NCBI GenBank assembly: GCA_007026445.1
Contig: VDMD01000050.1
Coordinates: forward strand, 124,001 to 188,000
From: Schizophyllum amplum
Lineage: Eukaryota; Basidiomycota; Agaricomycetes; Agaricales; Schizophyllaceae
Direction of reading: 5' to 3'
DNA length: 64,000 nt
In this document: positions 32,509 to 42,338 of the stretch, piece after piece
Position numbering within the stretch: position 1 is the first letter of the stretch
How the letters are laid out: each line of letters starts with the position of its first letter
Made by a program: the position numbers and the translations under genes
Notes under the pieces: model-generated
Seen by the model: only the letters and a program-made list of their open reading frames with translations
What the model was told of the DNA's origin: nothing
The model's database searches: none

Positions 32509-32900
32509 ACACAGCGATGGCGCGCAGCGCCGTCGCCAGCTGTAAGGAAGTCGCTTCGTACTACGGTATGTTGTCCTATCTCTTGCTTTACTGCTTTCCA
32601 TTGACACTTTGCTAGGATGCGGGCGAGGGAATTTAGGCTACGGCGCGACGCGCGTAACCTCAGCAGGTGTTGGCGGCGACGGGGGGCACCCTCGCGCGGC
32701 CTCCGGCAGCGCCCAAAGCGGCAGCGCGCAGCGCGCAGCGCCGTCGCAAGCTGCACTGCCGTCGCTTCGTACCATGGTGAGTGAGTGTATTTCTCGCTTT
32801 TCAGACTTTTCATTGACGTGTTGATCAGTTGTCGGAGGGGAGGATGGGCAGGCGCGACGCGCGCAGGCCGCCATCGCGGCGGGGGGAGGGGGACACCACC

Positions 32901-32943
32901 GCGCGGCCGAAGGCCGCGCATGGCGGCGGCGGCGCGCAGCGCC
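32901..32943 (+). repeat. Paired exonic GC hairpins, exon 7 of unit 1
   Basis: GCGCGGCCGAAGGCCGCGC (32901-32919), an ATGGCGGCGGC spacer, then GGCGCGCAGCGCC (32931-32943). Two adjacent short stems with GAA and GCA loops. Confidence 0.7.
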
Positions 32944-34006
32944 GTCGTGCTCGTCTGTGTCTCGAGTGCATGCCGCCTCAGACGTCGACAAGATTCTGAC
33001 GGAGAGCAAGGTGCGTTGCACGTCTTGTGGTTGAAGATATAGCTGACCTTCCACAGCGTACATCGCCGTTCGCGGAGCAAGGTCTCCCCTCCTCAATGCC
33101 ACCCTCAACGCAGCCCGACAGGCTCCCCACCATCAGACTCATGCTGTCATTGCCTGGAACTCCGTAGGCGATGACTATATGTATCGCCGTCCGGCGAGCG
33201 AGGTGAGTAGCCTACTACATCCTTACCATGTTGCTAACTATCATCATAGGTTACTCCATGCACGGATCATCGACAGCGATCGTTACTCACTCGCTCAAGC
33301 GATGAGTATATGTACTGCCGTCCGCCGAGCGACGTGGTCCTTCCCTCGGGACGCTCCTGGCCTTGTCAAGACAGTTCCACGATGTCCTCAGGACGCGAAC
33401 GACGCCCTCAGGACGCGGCCGCTCTCACGAGGTTCTCATGTCGTCAAGACGTGCGCCGTCGTACGTACGAAACGACAGCTTAGGCGATGAGTACACAGAT
33501 CGCCGTCCGCCGAGCGGACCTTTGGTGAGTGCTAGTAGTCGTCGGTCAAGCTCGATCTGACTTGTCTCGTAGGTCCCTCGCTGTCGTCGTGTGCGTCGTG
33601 CGCGCCGCTGGAAGGCGTCCGACTCGCCAACCCCGGCAAGCGACGAAGCAATGTATCGTCATCCGGCGAGCAGGATTTGTGCCCCGCGCTTGCACCTTGT
33701 GAGTGCGATGGCCTTTTGTTTTGTATTCCGCGGACGTTCTCAAGGTCGCGACTGCGTTGTCGACGCCGCCCTTCAAGTTCGTCGTCGGGATCCTCGCCAC
33801 TCCCGGGACATGTTCATGGCGCTCGGAATCGACTCTGGGGACTCCCTCGCCGTGCTGAAGGTAGGCGCCGGGAGCGAGATAGACGAGCGGGGGGCGTTGC
33901 AATTGTGTTGTCTGGGTAGCTCTTTGTTCTACTACTAGGCTCTGCCCAGGGCAAGGTGGTATTGCAGTTAGACTAGGACAGCGCTGTATCGTCGAATTGA
34001 TCTGAA

Positions 34007-34012
34007 AATAAA
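34007..34012 (+). terminator. Polyadenylation signal AATAAA, unit 1
   Basis: AATAAA in an AT-richer stretch after the last repeated exon; conserved in all complete units. Confidence 0.45.
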
Positions 34013-34086
34013 GGGATACGACTCTGGCTTTACAACGAGTTAGGAAATACAACGACTTGAAAGTACGATGCAATGGCTTTACATTG

Positions 34087-34097
34087 AAGTTGAACTT
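34087..34097. promoter_or_regulatory. Palindromic AAGTTGAACTT element, downstream copy
   Basis: Same core in the degenerate region after the polyadenylation signal, followed by GCTGAACTCGCG rather than the usual GC block. Confidence 0.25.
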
Positions 34098-34149
34098 GCT
34101 GAACTCGCGTGACTGTGAGAAGCTTGGCGCGGCGTTGAGAGGGCGCGGG

Positions 34150-34531
34150 GACTCGGGCATGAAAGGCACAGACGGCGTTGTATTCGGCCCAAGTGATTCG
34201 ACCCACAGGACTCGCAGCACGAGCCCTCCCTCTCCACATAGAACGATTGGCACTGGTCATCCGAGTGCGTGCGCGCTTTCGCGATGCCGATAGCTGAAGA
34301 ATCAAGGCAACGACGAGCGACGCGCGCTCTGCAGTCCTTGGGAATGAAAGGCACAAACACGGTTGTATTTCGGCTACCTACGACTACATACATGAGCTTA
34401 CCGCGCCACCGGGTCCCTTGTCCTCCAAAAACCCCTCAGATAGCCCTCCCTCTCGCACAGAACGATAGGCACTCATCGTCCGAGTGCACGCGCGCTTTCG
34501 CGATGTCGATAGCTGAGAAAACAAGGTGAGT
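34150..34531. repeat. Two-copy direct repeat of ~190 bp near right end of unit 1
   Basis: 34150-34317 and 34338-34531 are diverged copies sharing ATGAAAGGCACARACRSSGTTG, CCCTCCCTCTC, AGAACGATWGGCAC and CGCGCTTTCGCGATG. Both are present again in units 2 (from 44659) and 3 (from 55695). Confidence 0.65.
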
Positions 34532-34683
34532 GCAGTCAGTGCATCCACGCCCAAGACCGCATACTCGGCTGCCTTTCGCACAAGCTCGCGCCTGGCTCGC
34601 GCTATCCCTTGAGACGCGGGCACCCTCGCAGTCCCGCACTCGTCGCGACCGAGTAGGCGGGCAGCGGCCGGCAGGGCGAGGAG

Positions 34684-34910
34684 TATAAAAGCCCTCCCCT
34701 CTCACCCTTCTTTCACCATTCCTCCCCCTTCCTCTCGCCTTGCCGCTGGTCGTGCTCGCCGCCGCCAGTCGTGCCGTCGTCCGTCGTTGCGCTGCTGGAG
34801 GGGGTTATGCTGCTGGTATGCGGGGGCTATGTCCGTCGAGAGCCCACTCGTCGGAGGCTCGTCGTCTCGTCAGTACCTACACTCACCCGTACCTACTCGT
34901 AGTCGTCGTG
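34684..34910 (+). promoter_or_regulatory. Junction promoter with TATAAAAG and a 31-codon ORF, unit 1
   Basis: TATAAAAG (34684-34691), a pyrimidine-rich leader (CCTCCCCTCTCACCC) and CACCATTCC look like a strong core promoter. The first sizeable ORF is 34807-34902 (31 codons, begins MLLVCGGYVRRE). Whatever gene this promoter served is cut off at the array junction 150 bp further on. Confidence 0.45.
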
Positions 34911-34914
34911 GCAC

Positions 34915-34959
34915 GCCCCCGGACATGGGCCCCTGTAGGGGGAACCCATGTCCGGGGGC
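34915..34959. repeat. 45-bp palindrome at the unit 1/2 junction
   Basis: GCCCCCGGACATGGG (34915-34929) and its exact reverse complement CCCATGTCCGGGGGC (34945-34959) flank CCCCTGTAGGGGGAA, which itself can pair CCCC with GGGG. It lies 100 bp from the point where the truncated regulator gene begins. Confidence 0.85.
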
Positions 34960-35008
34960 CCACAAAAGGAGGGATGGGCGCTAGACACCTATCAAAATCC
35001 ATGCCGGT

Positions 35009-36360
35009 TCAGCGCGCTACAACATCACGTGAGAGCCTGGGGGCCGAGGACGTGGAGGTCTTACACGAGCACACGAGCTGGACGACGGGGATGTGCTCTG
35101 CTTGCGAGAACATTTGGTCCAAGGAGGCCGGGCTCGGCCCGCAGATGAGCAACTCGTCGTATGTCGAGCTGCGTGCGCGGCGGGTGAGAACGTGCGACTT
35201 CGAACGACCACAAAACGTACAAAGGAAGACTCTTTCCCGCATTCATCGCATAGACGGCGAGGAGAGACTGCAACAAGATCAGCACAATCCGACGTCGCTG
35301 GTCCTGGTTGACTGACCAAGAAGCCGCGCCACTGCAGACAGGACGTGTCCCTTGAGGATACATCAGGCAGCTGGCAGACGGCCTCGATGACGCCGAGCTC
35401 GGAGAGCGTGCGCAGCTGCCACACTGCGGCGGCCGCCCACGGATGCGTGCTGTTCGGGGTATAGGCTGTCTGATGCTCAGCACAACGGTATACAAGCAGA
35501 AGAATAAGCACTTACTCACGTCTAGGACGTTGAGGAGGAAGCAAGAGGTGGCGTTCTCGATGGAAGCGAAAGACGTGATGCCGTCCTGGTGCGCCTGGCG
35601 TACGGCCTCGCCGTGCAGTCGGGCGGATAGCAGCTTCCGCCGGGCGCCAAGCTCGCTCATCTGCAAAGAGCCTAGGGGTGCGGACGAGACTGCATCCCAC
35701 TTGAGATGAGCCGCGGAGAATCGGTCGCCGCTGGGATCGTAGCCGACGTATGAGGGCTCGACGGACACGAGGGACGCGGCGGCGAGGATGCAGAGGGTGA
35801 GGATGCGCTTCTGCGGGGCATGAGAGCGAAAGTCCCATCCGCAACTCGTCATCTGATCCTTGTAGCTGAGCAAGGGGACGAGGGGAGTGGGGGAAGGCAT
35901 GCTGAGTGCAATTACTGAAGGCACGCGTGAGATGGAGCTGGCAATGAATTTTAGGTACGCACTTTCGAGGGCATCCTGTATGAGGTTTCCTGGGATGAGC
36001 TTATGCGTGCTTGCGACAGAGGGAAGGACGAGGGAATGACATCCATTGGGCGCAGGTCCGGGGGAACTCGAACTCGAGCTCTCGCTCGCCGCTTCCTGAC
36101 GCGCTTTATTGGCGAGAGCCTTTGCGCCAGTTCCTCGAGCCTTTCTGGGATGAATTGTCGTTGTACACCTGGCCGAGTGTGAGCTCCAGTCAGCAACAAA
36201 AGGGGCGGTGAACGCACTGAATTCCCTTTTCCAAGCAGCGAGGGCATGGCTTCGCATCCGGCTGAGGGTGACATATGACCCTCTTTGCTTTGCAGTAATC
36301 GCAGGCGCGTTTCTTCTTGTGATTCTGCGCGTCGTCGGCGCGGTCGTCGTGGACGTTCAT
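35009..36360 (-). pseudogene. 3'-truncated copy of the Zn2Cys6 regulator (unit 2)
   Basis: Copy of exons 1-6 of the regulator at 23506-25844; exons 7-9 are missing. The zinc cluster (C20 to C49) and splice sites are intact. An in-frame 12-bp deletion changes the native HIPPHVAVVQ to HIPVVQ. At the breakpoint the native donor GTAAGTA becomes GTAAGACC. Reading through it adds a tail of about 17 residues (KTSTSSAPRLSRDVVAR) and a stop at 35009, so a protein of about 366 residues with the DNA-binding domain but no C-terminal half could still be made. Such a product could compete with the full regulator; this is inference. Called a pseudogene because of the truncation. Confidence 0.8.
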
Positions 36361-36983
36361 GGACGGGAGAGCCAACGTCGGTAAGCATAATTGTGATGAG
36401 CGCGGAAGACGCTTGCGCGGCGGTGCGGCAGCGCCACCGTAGCGCCCGGCCCGGCATTCCACGGTCTTGGCGCTCCCCTTGTTTACCTTAGACGCCGACG
36501 AGCCAGCGACAGATGCCCAATGCAATACCCTCCCTTTACTGGATCAGTATCAGTCTTATGACTGACAATGGAATCTCATCCCACACTACGATTCCCGGAT
36601 CCTATGCCAGACGTTGATCTGACTTTTGCCAAACTGAAGGTAGCTCAACCGTCAAAGCCGCGATCTGGTTGCGCCAGTGTCATTCGTGCATAGCGCGTCC
36701 CCCAACACCGTCTGATTTTGCTTGCGAGATTCTAGGTCATGATCTCCCTTCGCTCTGGCAGTCTCCGAGGCTCCTCTCAAAGCTGCGGCAGGCGACCCGC
36801 GAAAGGGCAAGAACGCACTGAGAACAGTAAACTACCTTCATGCTATATCAGACGATTCCGTGCAACGGCTCGACACCTCTCATCGCCCCTTCCACACTGT
36901 GGCCAGCTCGCGCGCGTGCACAAATCAGGCGAGAATCATGAATTTCCTACTTACTCGCAATGCCTACATCGTCGTATACAATA

Positions 36984-37560
36984 TCCCTCCCTTCGTTGAG
37001 GCCCCCTCCCTCTCCCCCCTCCACCCTCGCAAGACGCCCCCTCACCCTCGTATACACCCCCCTCACCCTCGTATACACCCCCCTCACCCTCGTATACACC
37101 CCCTCACCCTCGTATACACCCCCTCACCCTCGCAGACCTCTTGCTCACCCTCGTAGACAAGCCCCCCTCCGCGAAATTCGCGGATGCTTCCTCCTCTCCA
37201 TCGTCCCATTAGCCCCCTCCATCTTCCTATTAGCCCCCCTTCGCCTTTGAGAATAACCCCCTCCACCTTCACAGTTGCCCCCTCCGCCTTTGAAAATACC
37301 CCAATCACCTTCACAGTTGCCCCCTCCACCTTCACAGTTGCCCCCTCCACCTTTACAGACGCCCCTCCGCCTTCGCAGGTGCCGCATACAACCCCCCTCC
37401 CGCATTCGCAGGGGCCCCCTCCACCCTCTCAGTCGCCCCCTCACCTTGCAGTCGCCCCCCTCCGCCTTCGCAGTGTCCCCCTCCGCCTTCGCAGTGTCCC
37501 CCCTCCATCGCAGTGCCCCCCTTTTCGCCCCCGCAGACGCCCCCCTTCATCTTGCAGACA
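36984..37560. repeat. C-rich minisatellite, unit 2
   Basis: Same array as at 26452, with a run of five TCACCCTCGTATACA units and different flanking spacing. C-run lengths differ from unit 3. Confidence 0.85.
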
Positions 37561-37599
37561 AAAAACATAAACTTGGCGCTCCCAACCAGTGGATTAACA

Positions 37600-38280
37600 C
37601 GACGACGTGTAGCGGCGAGGCATCACGACGGCGTGCAGCGGCGAGGCATCACGACGACGTGCAGTGGCGACCACGGTGACGACCGACCACGACCACGGTC
37701 AGGACGACCACGGCGACGCCGCAAATATATGCGGCCCTGATGATGAGTATGTGCAGCGCGAGTGGAGGCGGCGGGGACGGACCTGGCGTTGAGGAGGGGT
37801 TTGTTGCCGTCGACGGTGAGATACAGGCGACATCGTCGACGGCGAGATAAAGTCGTCGACGTCGAGATAAAGACGCCGTCGTCGACGTCGAGATGAAGAC
37901 GCCGTCGTCGACGTCGAAGTAAAGACGCCATCGTCATAGTAAAGGCGCCGTCGTCGAAGTAAAGACGCCGTCTTCAAAGTAAAGGCGCCATCGTCGAAGT
38001 AAAGGCGCTGTCGTCAAAATAAAGGGCCGTTGTCGACGTCGAGATCGTGCCGCCCTCGTCCGCACGCCCTTCACCACGCACATATCTGCCTGACAAGTTT
38101 AGTAAATAGATGATGTGGAAATATAGGATGACGCTCACTATATTAACTCGGACGTGAGGGGACGCGGCGACGGGCGGACGTGAGGAGATGCGGCGACCGC
38201 CGGACGTGAAGGGACGCGGCGACGGCCGGACGTGAAGGGACGCGGCGACGGCCCGACGTGAAGGGAAAGCGGCGAGGCAG
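37600..38280. repeat. Three ~26-bp-period minisatellites, unit 2
   Basis: As at 27151, but the middle array (37808-38045) is longer, about 240 bp against 140 bp in unit 1, and has more perfect CGTCGACG cores. Confidence 0.75.
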
Positions 38281-38564
38281 GTCATCTACGAAAAGTGATA
38301 GCAAGGAAAAGTCAATACGATAATTGACAAAGGGGACATGATATAAATCGACCCACCGGTCGGGTAAGCCGTGTCGTTAGAGTGAGGACGGAGAAGGGGA
38401 GCGCTGTGGGTGTTTGCAAAGTTGCTGTGCGGCGGGAGCGAGGGCGACCGTGGCATCGGGGACGAGGGCGACGGTGGCGTTGAGAGCGGAGGAGACGATG
38501 GTAGGAGCGAGGGCGAGAGCAATGGCGAGGGCGAGGGCGACAGCGACAGCGAGACCAGGGCGAA

Positions 38565-41500
38565 TCAGTCCTGAATCAAGCGTTCAATAAACGATGCTCA
38601 ACGACATGAACAGCGAAATACGCACTGTGATTGATAACCCTGACCTCCTTGCCGAGGTTGACCGGGATCGCCTCTGACGGTGATCTCCTCACTAGCGCAC
38701 GACGCACGCAGTCACCGTCCTACCTGCCTGCAATAGAAAAGTCAACAAACAAAACCCGCCACGAACCGGACACAAACTCACCAGTCATCGTCGTGAGCGT
38801 AGACGTCGGTGGGCGCACGAGGGGAGGCGACGGCGGCCAGGTCGAGGCGAGCCGAGTTCCAGGGCGAAGTCGGCGACGCCGACGTCGAGCTCAATACAAA
38901 GTCGGCAATGTTAAGTGGGGAAAAGGGGAGACAGCGAAAGCGCTGCCTCAATCACCCCCCACCCCTCGACTCTTATACACTGCCAGCATCGTTAGCCTTT
39001 CCAACCTCCTTGAAACAACGTCAGACGGGTACCGAGCAGCCCCCCGGGAATCGGGGGCCGAGATCGACTTACGAAAGCGCGGAAGATTCGGTGGCGCGGG
39101 GCCACGCGCGCGGCCGCGTTCAGGAGGTTCGACTTTTGAACATTCATCGCGCAGTCGGTTTCCCCGGGTCGCCGATTGCAGCGCGTCGTCGTCAACGATG
39201 TCTGTCGAGTGCGAGGTTGCTCAAGGTCTGAGGAGATGGGCTGCAGCCTGCACTTTGCGACAAGCGCCGTGTCGTGTTCGAGTGCTTTGCGCCGTCCTGA
39301 GTGAGCTCAGCGTTGAGGAAAGCTTCAACGAGCAATACTATTACGCACCCCGATTCTTGTTTGACGTGTCCCGCGGCCGAGGACCCCGCGACATCGCCCC
39401 AGGGAAATCGAGGTGGACGTTGAAGACAGCCACGTAAGTGACTTCCCCTTCGGGAAATCCTTGTTGTGGAACAAGGCGGCGCCAGCAAACGCGCCTCCAG
39501 CGCGTCGTCCCCCGCCGCTCTCGAGCTCAGCCCGGGTACGATAATGCTCGGGGACCTCGGAGACACGTGTGTCCGCCGTGTCCAGGTAGAATTGGTGCTC
39601 CCTGCGCTCTGTAAGTCGCTGTGTATGGGCGGGGAAATGAAAACGAACATGGCGAGGATGCGAGGGCAGCGCGCAATCTTCCGCTGCGGGTCGGCGTTAC
39701 GTGGGTCCGAACAAGCTACCGCTAGACGACCCGAACTCGCGGCGAGCGCGGAAATGGGCGACAGGAAGGTGGAAGGTTCGGTGGGGCGACAGGAAGTATG
39801 TGGGATGGCGAGTGCGTGCGGCCGTCGGCGGTCGGCGTGAGATAGACCACGGATTCGAACCTCCTGAGTGAGTCATTAACGTTTCAGATGAATCGAGCGC
39901 TGCAAGAATGGGAGTGCGGCGAGGTAGGGGATGACGAGGAGAGGGTGGTGCAGTGTGCGTTGTACAGTGCGCGGACGTGGTCAGAACCTGGTGGATAACA
40001 TACCCCGAGTGTCCCAAGCACCACGTGGTGAAAATATCAGTCTTCCGAGGAGAGACGCGCATGCTACGAGCCACTGGCGGAAAATGACGCCACATACCAA
40101 AATTCGATGCTCGTCGCGCCATGGCACTCGCTGAAAAGCGCGGAGAGCGTGTAGCACGGCGAGACTCGCTCAGATCGTTCTGCACAGTCGGTTTCATTTC
40201 AGCAATAAATTTTGGGGGGATGTCAACTTTCGACGGTGAAGACGTCGAGTTCTACATGCAAACATCCTCGACCTTTTGGAACGATAAGACAGAACGATGA
40301 TCTCGCCCATCGGCGCCGAGTACCCGAGTTCTGAAGCGAGATGATGCTGAACGAACGTCCGCGCGACCCATCGCGGCACTTGGCGAGGGCGCGCTCGCGC
40401 TCCGGACGGTAGAGATGCGCGTATTGCGTGCGGTTCTGAATGTTCCGAGAATTCCAGCGGATCCAGAACGGTGGCGGCGCCCCAAAACTTTAGATAGTTA
40501 TCGGAGGATGAGTGGAACCGAAAAGCGTCCTGTCCGAGGCGGCGGAGGCAAGCGATGGGTGGGATGGACGTGGATGATGGGGACAAGTTGAACTTCGGCG
40601 CGTCGGACCGGCTGCGACGATCATGATTCATGTTGTTCCCGACCGTCATCATCGCCCGCGAACGGTGTCCACGTCGACCTCGACGCTCCGTCTTGAATTC
40701 AGACTCAATACTTATCATTGCTTTGCTTGAGACCGTGTGGAGCAGCCTCAAAAAACGCTACTGGCCTCTCGGTCGACCAGCAAGCGCTCGAGTGGCGCGG
40801 GCTCGCTTAATTTCCGCTCGAATAACGCTTCAAGTCCGAGCGCCGTCCTGATCGGCTACGTATGTGAAGGCTATCTAGGTTACCGACCCGGCGGCCCTGA
40901 TCTACGGCTTGCGGACGTCATTCGGCCAGATTTGGTGGCCCTTGTTCAAGTTGAACTCAATGAGGTGGCGCGCACAGCGCCTGCCGCCGCGAGCAGCATC
41001 GTCTTGCGCCTCCGCGTCCACTTTACACGGGAGCAGCGCGTCTCACGCGAGAGAGATTTAATGGCTGGAAACGCCCGCGGAATGTGCGAGGTACATGTAC
41101 TGCAGTTCGAGATTCAGTGTTGAACTTTGTAGATACGACGCACGAGTGCAGCGTCCCCGCACGACCCTGTGCTTCCGCTCAATCAGCGACGTCAACGTAT
41201 TCGGTTCGCGAGATGAAGAGTCGGCGGCGGGAATGTACGAGGGAGATGCGGAAGAACGGAAGATTCAGGAGGTTGGAAACGTGAGTGTTGAACTTACCTC
41301 TGTGAGCAACGTCGAGGCGCACCACAGTCATTGCCGTCGCTGATGGTGGCGCGTGATGATGCGGACGTAGTGCGATGATGTCTATCAGGCTGCGCGGGCG
41401 TTGTAGAGAGGTCCGTAGATGGAAGATTCGGGGTGACAGGTGAGCGGGGGAGGGTGGCAGCGCGCAAGTCCTGCTGTTCCAGTTTACATGTGCCGTAGCC

Positions 41501-42240
41501 CTCCTCATCTCGCCAATGGACCTCGTGGTAGTTGGGCAGCGACGTGCGCATAAAGACACTGAAGTGTGATGCTTAGTTGGCCTGTGCACGATATGATACA
41601 TCTGCGCTCAGGCAGGGAATCATCCGAGGTGCACCCACTATACGTTGACCTTTCGTCTCGTAAAGGCGTCCCGATCGCGCCCTTCGTACATCGCTACCGA
41701 CTAGGTATGCATCTTCCGCACATCAAGCTTTCGGACACGCATCCAGGAGGTTGGAACTTTTGGAGCGCACCCAGAAAGGAGAGGGTGCCCGCCAGTTGCA
41801 CTTCGCGAGCAAGGTTCAAGGATTCCGCTCGATCCAAAGCAGCAGCCGCGCTCTGGAATTTAATGTAGGCTCGGAAGACTGCGAAGAGCCGAATAGCATT
41901 TGTGTGAACGTGCAGGCATGTGCGAGGACGCAGCAATCGTGAGGGGACGATTCCCATCAAGTTCAACTTTGGCGCCCGGACCGACCGCCGCGTCCATTGT
42001 TCTCCTTGCTCCCAACTGTCACAAGCATTCGCACGACTGTGCCAACCTATGCTCATTGGTCTCTCCCAAGTCGATGTTCATCTTTGATTGCTTTCTTGCT
42101 TTCTCGAGCCCTCATTCCGCGGCGCGCGAGACAGGAATGGTCAAAGATTTGAACATCTCCGCTGCATGGCGCGGCGGGCGCGCGGCCGAATAACTGATAA
42201 CCTCAACACCGTTGTTGACAATCGGGTCCACGAGATCTGC
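38565..42240. other. Degenerate, apparently non-coding part of unit 2
   Basis: Nearly identical to 28056-31734 of unit 1; the differences noticed are single-base indels in homopolymers. Confidence 0.5.
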
Positions 42241-42241
42241 C

Positions 42242-42338
42242 ACGTACGAGGGTACGGATCCTGCTCGGCTCCCTTTAGCTCCGACACTTGTATATATACC
42301 GCTCCGAAACGAACCTCACCTCCTTTCCAACCATCATG
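42242..42338 (+). promoter_or_regulatory. Conserved core promoter with TATATATA, unit 2
   Basis: Identical to the unit 1 block; TATATATA at 42291-42298, ATG at 42336. Confidence 0.6.

Larger units (their letters stand above)
31783..34012 (+). other. Predicted intron-rich transcription unit of repeated exons, unit 1
   Basis: From TATA (31783) to AATAAA (34007-34012) the sequence reads as one spliced transcript. Predicted introns, all GT-AG with branch-point-like CTRAY or TTGAC, are 31920-31969, 32022-32067, 32203-32249, 32381-32432, 32566-32615, 32777-32828, 33011-33056, 33203-33249, 33525-33572 and 33699-33744 (46-52 nt each), plus a weaker one at 33861-33919. Exons 4-7 are variants of one another: they begin GGATRCGG-like and most carry GC hairpins. 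Reading from the first ATG stays open through exon 3 (segment QLFLVVVLAWTHYVL) and then stops in exon 4. Exons 8 and 9 share a frame with YIAVRGARSPLLNATL and DDYMYRRPASE. So it is either a structured non-coding RNA or a decayed repeat-exon protein gene. No family recognised. Confidence 0.5.
24533..35059. repeat. Tandem array unit 1 (~10.5 kb, right half type A)
   Basis: The first unit of a tandem array. Its left edge is inside the transcription-factor gene: homology with later units begins at the donor of the intron at 24537. Its right half, from ~27.5 kb, is nearly identical to unit 2, with only a few single-base differences noticed. Its left half differs in the regulator's upstream region and in minisatellite lengths. 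Confidence 0.9.

Noticed and set aside
24533..35059. Giant transposon (for example Helitron, Crypton or Starship-like)
   Set aside because: No transposase, helicase, tyrosine recombinase or reverse transcriptase was recognised in any frame, and no terminal repeats or target-site duplications were found at the junctions.
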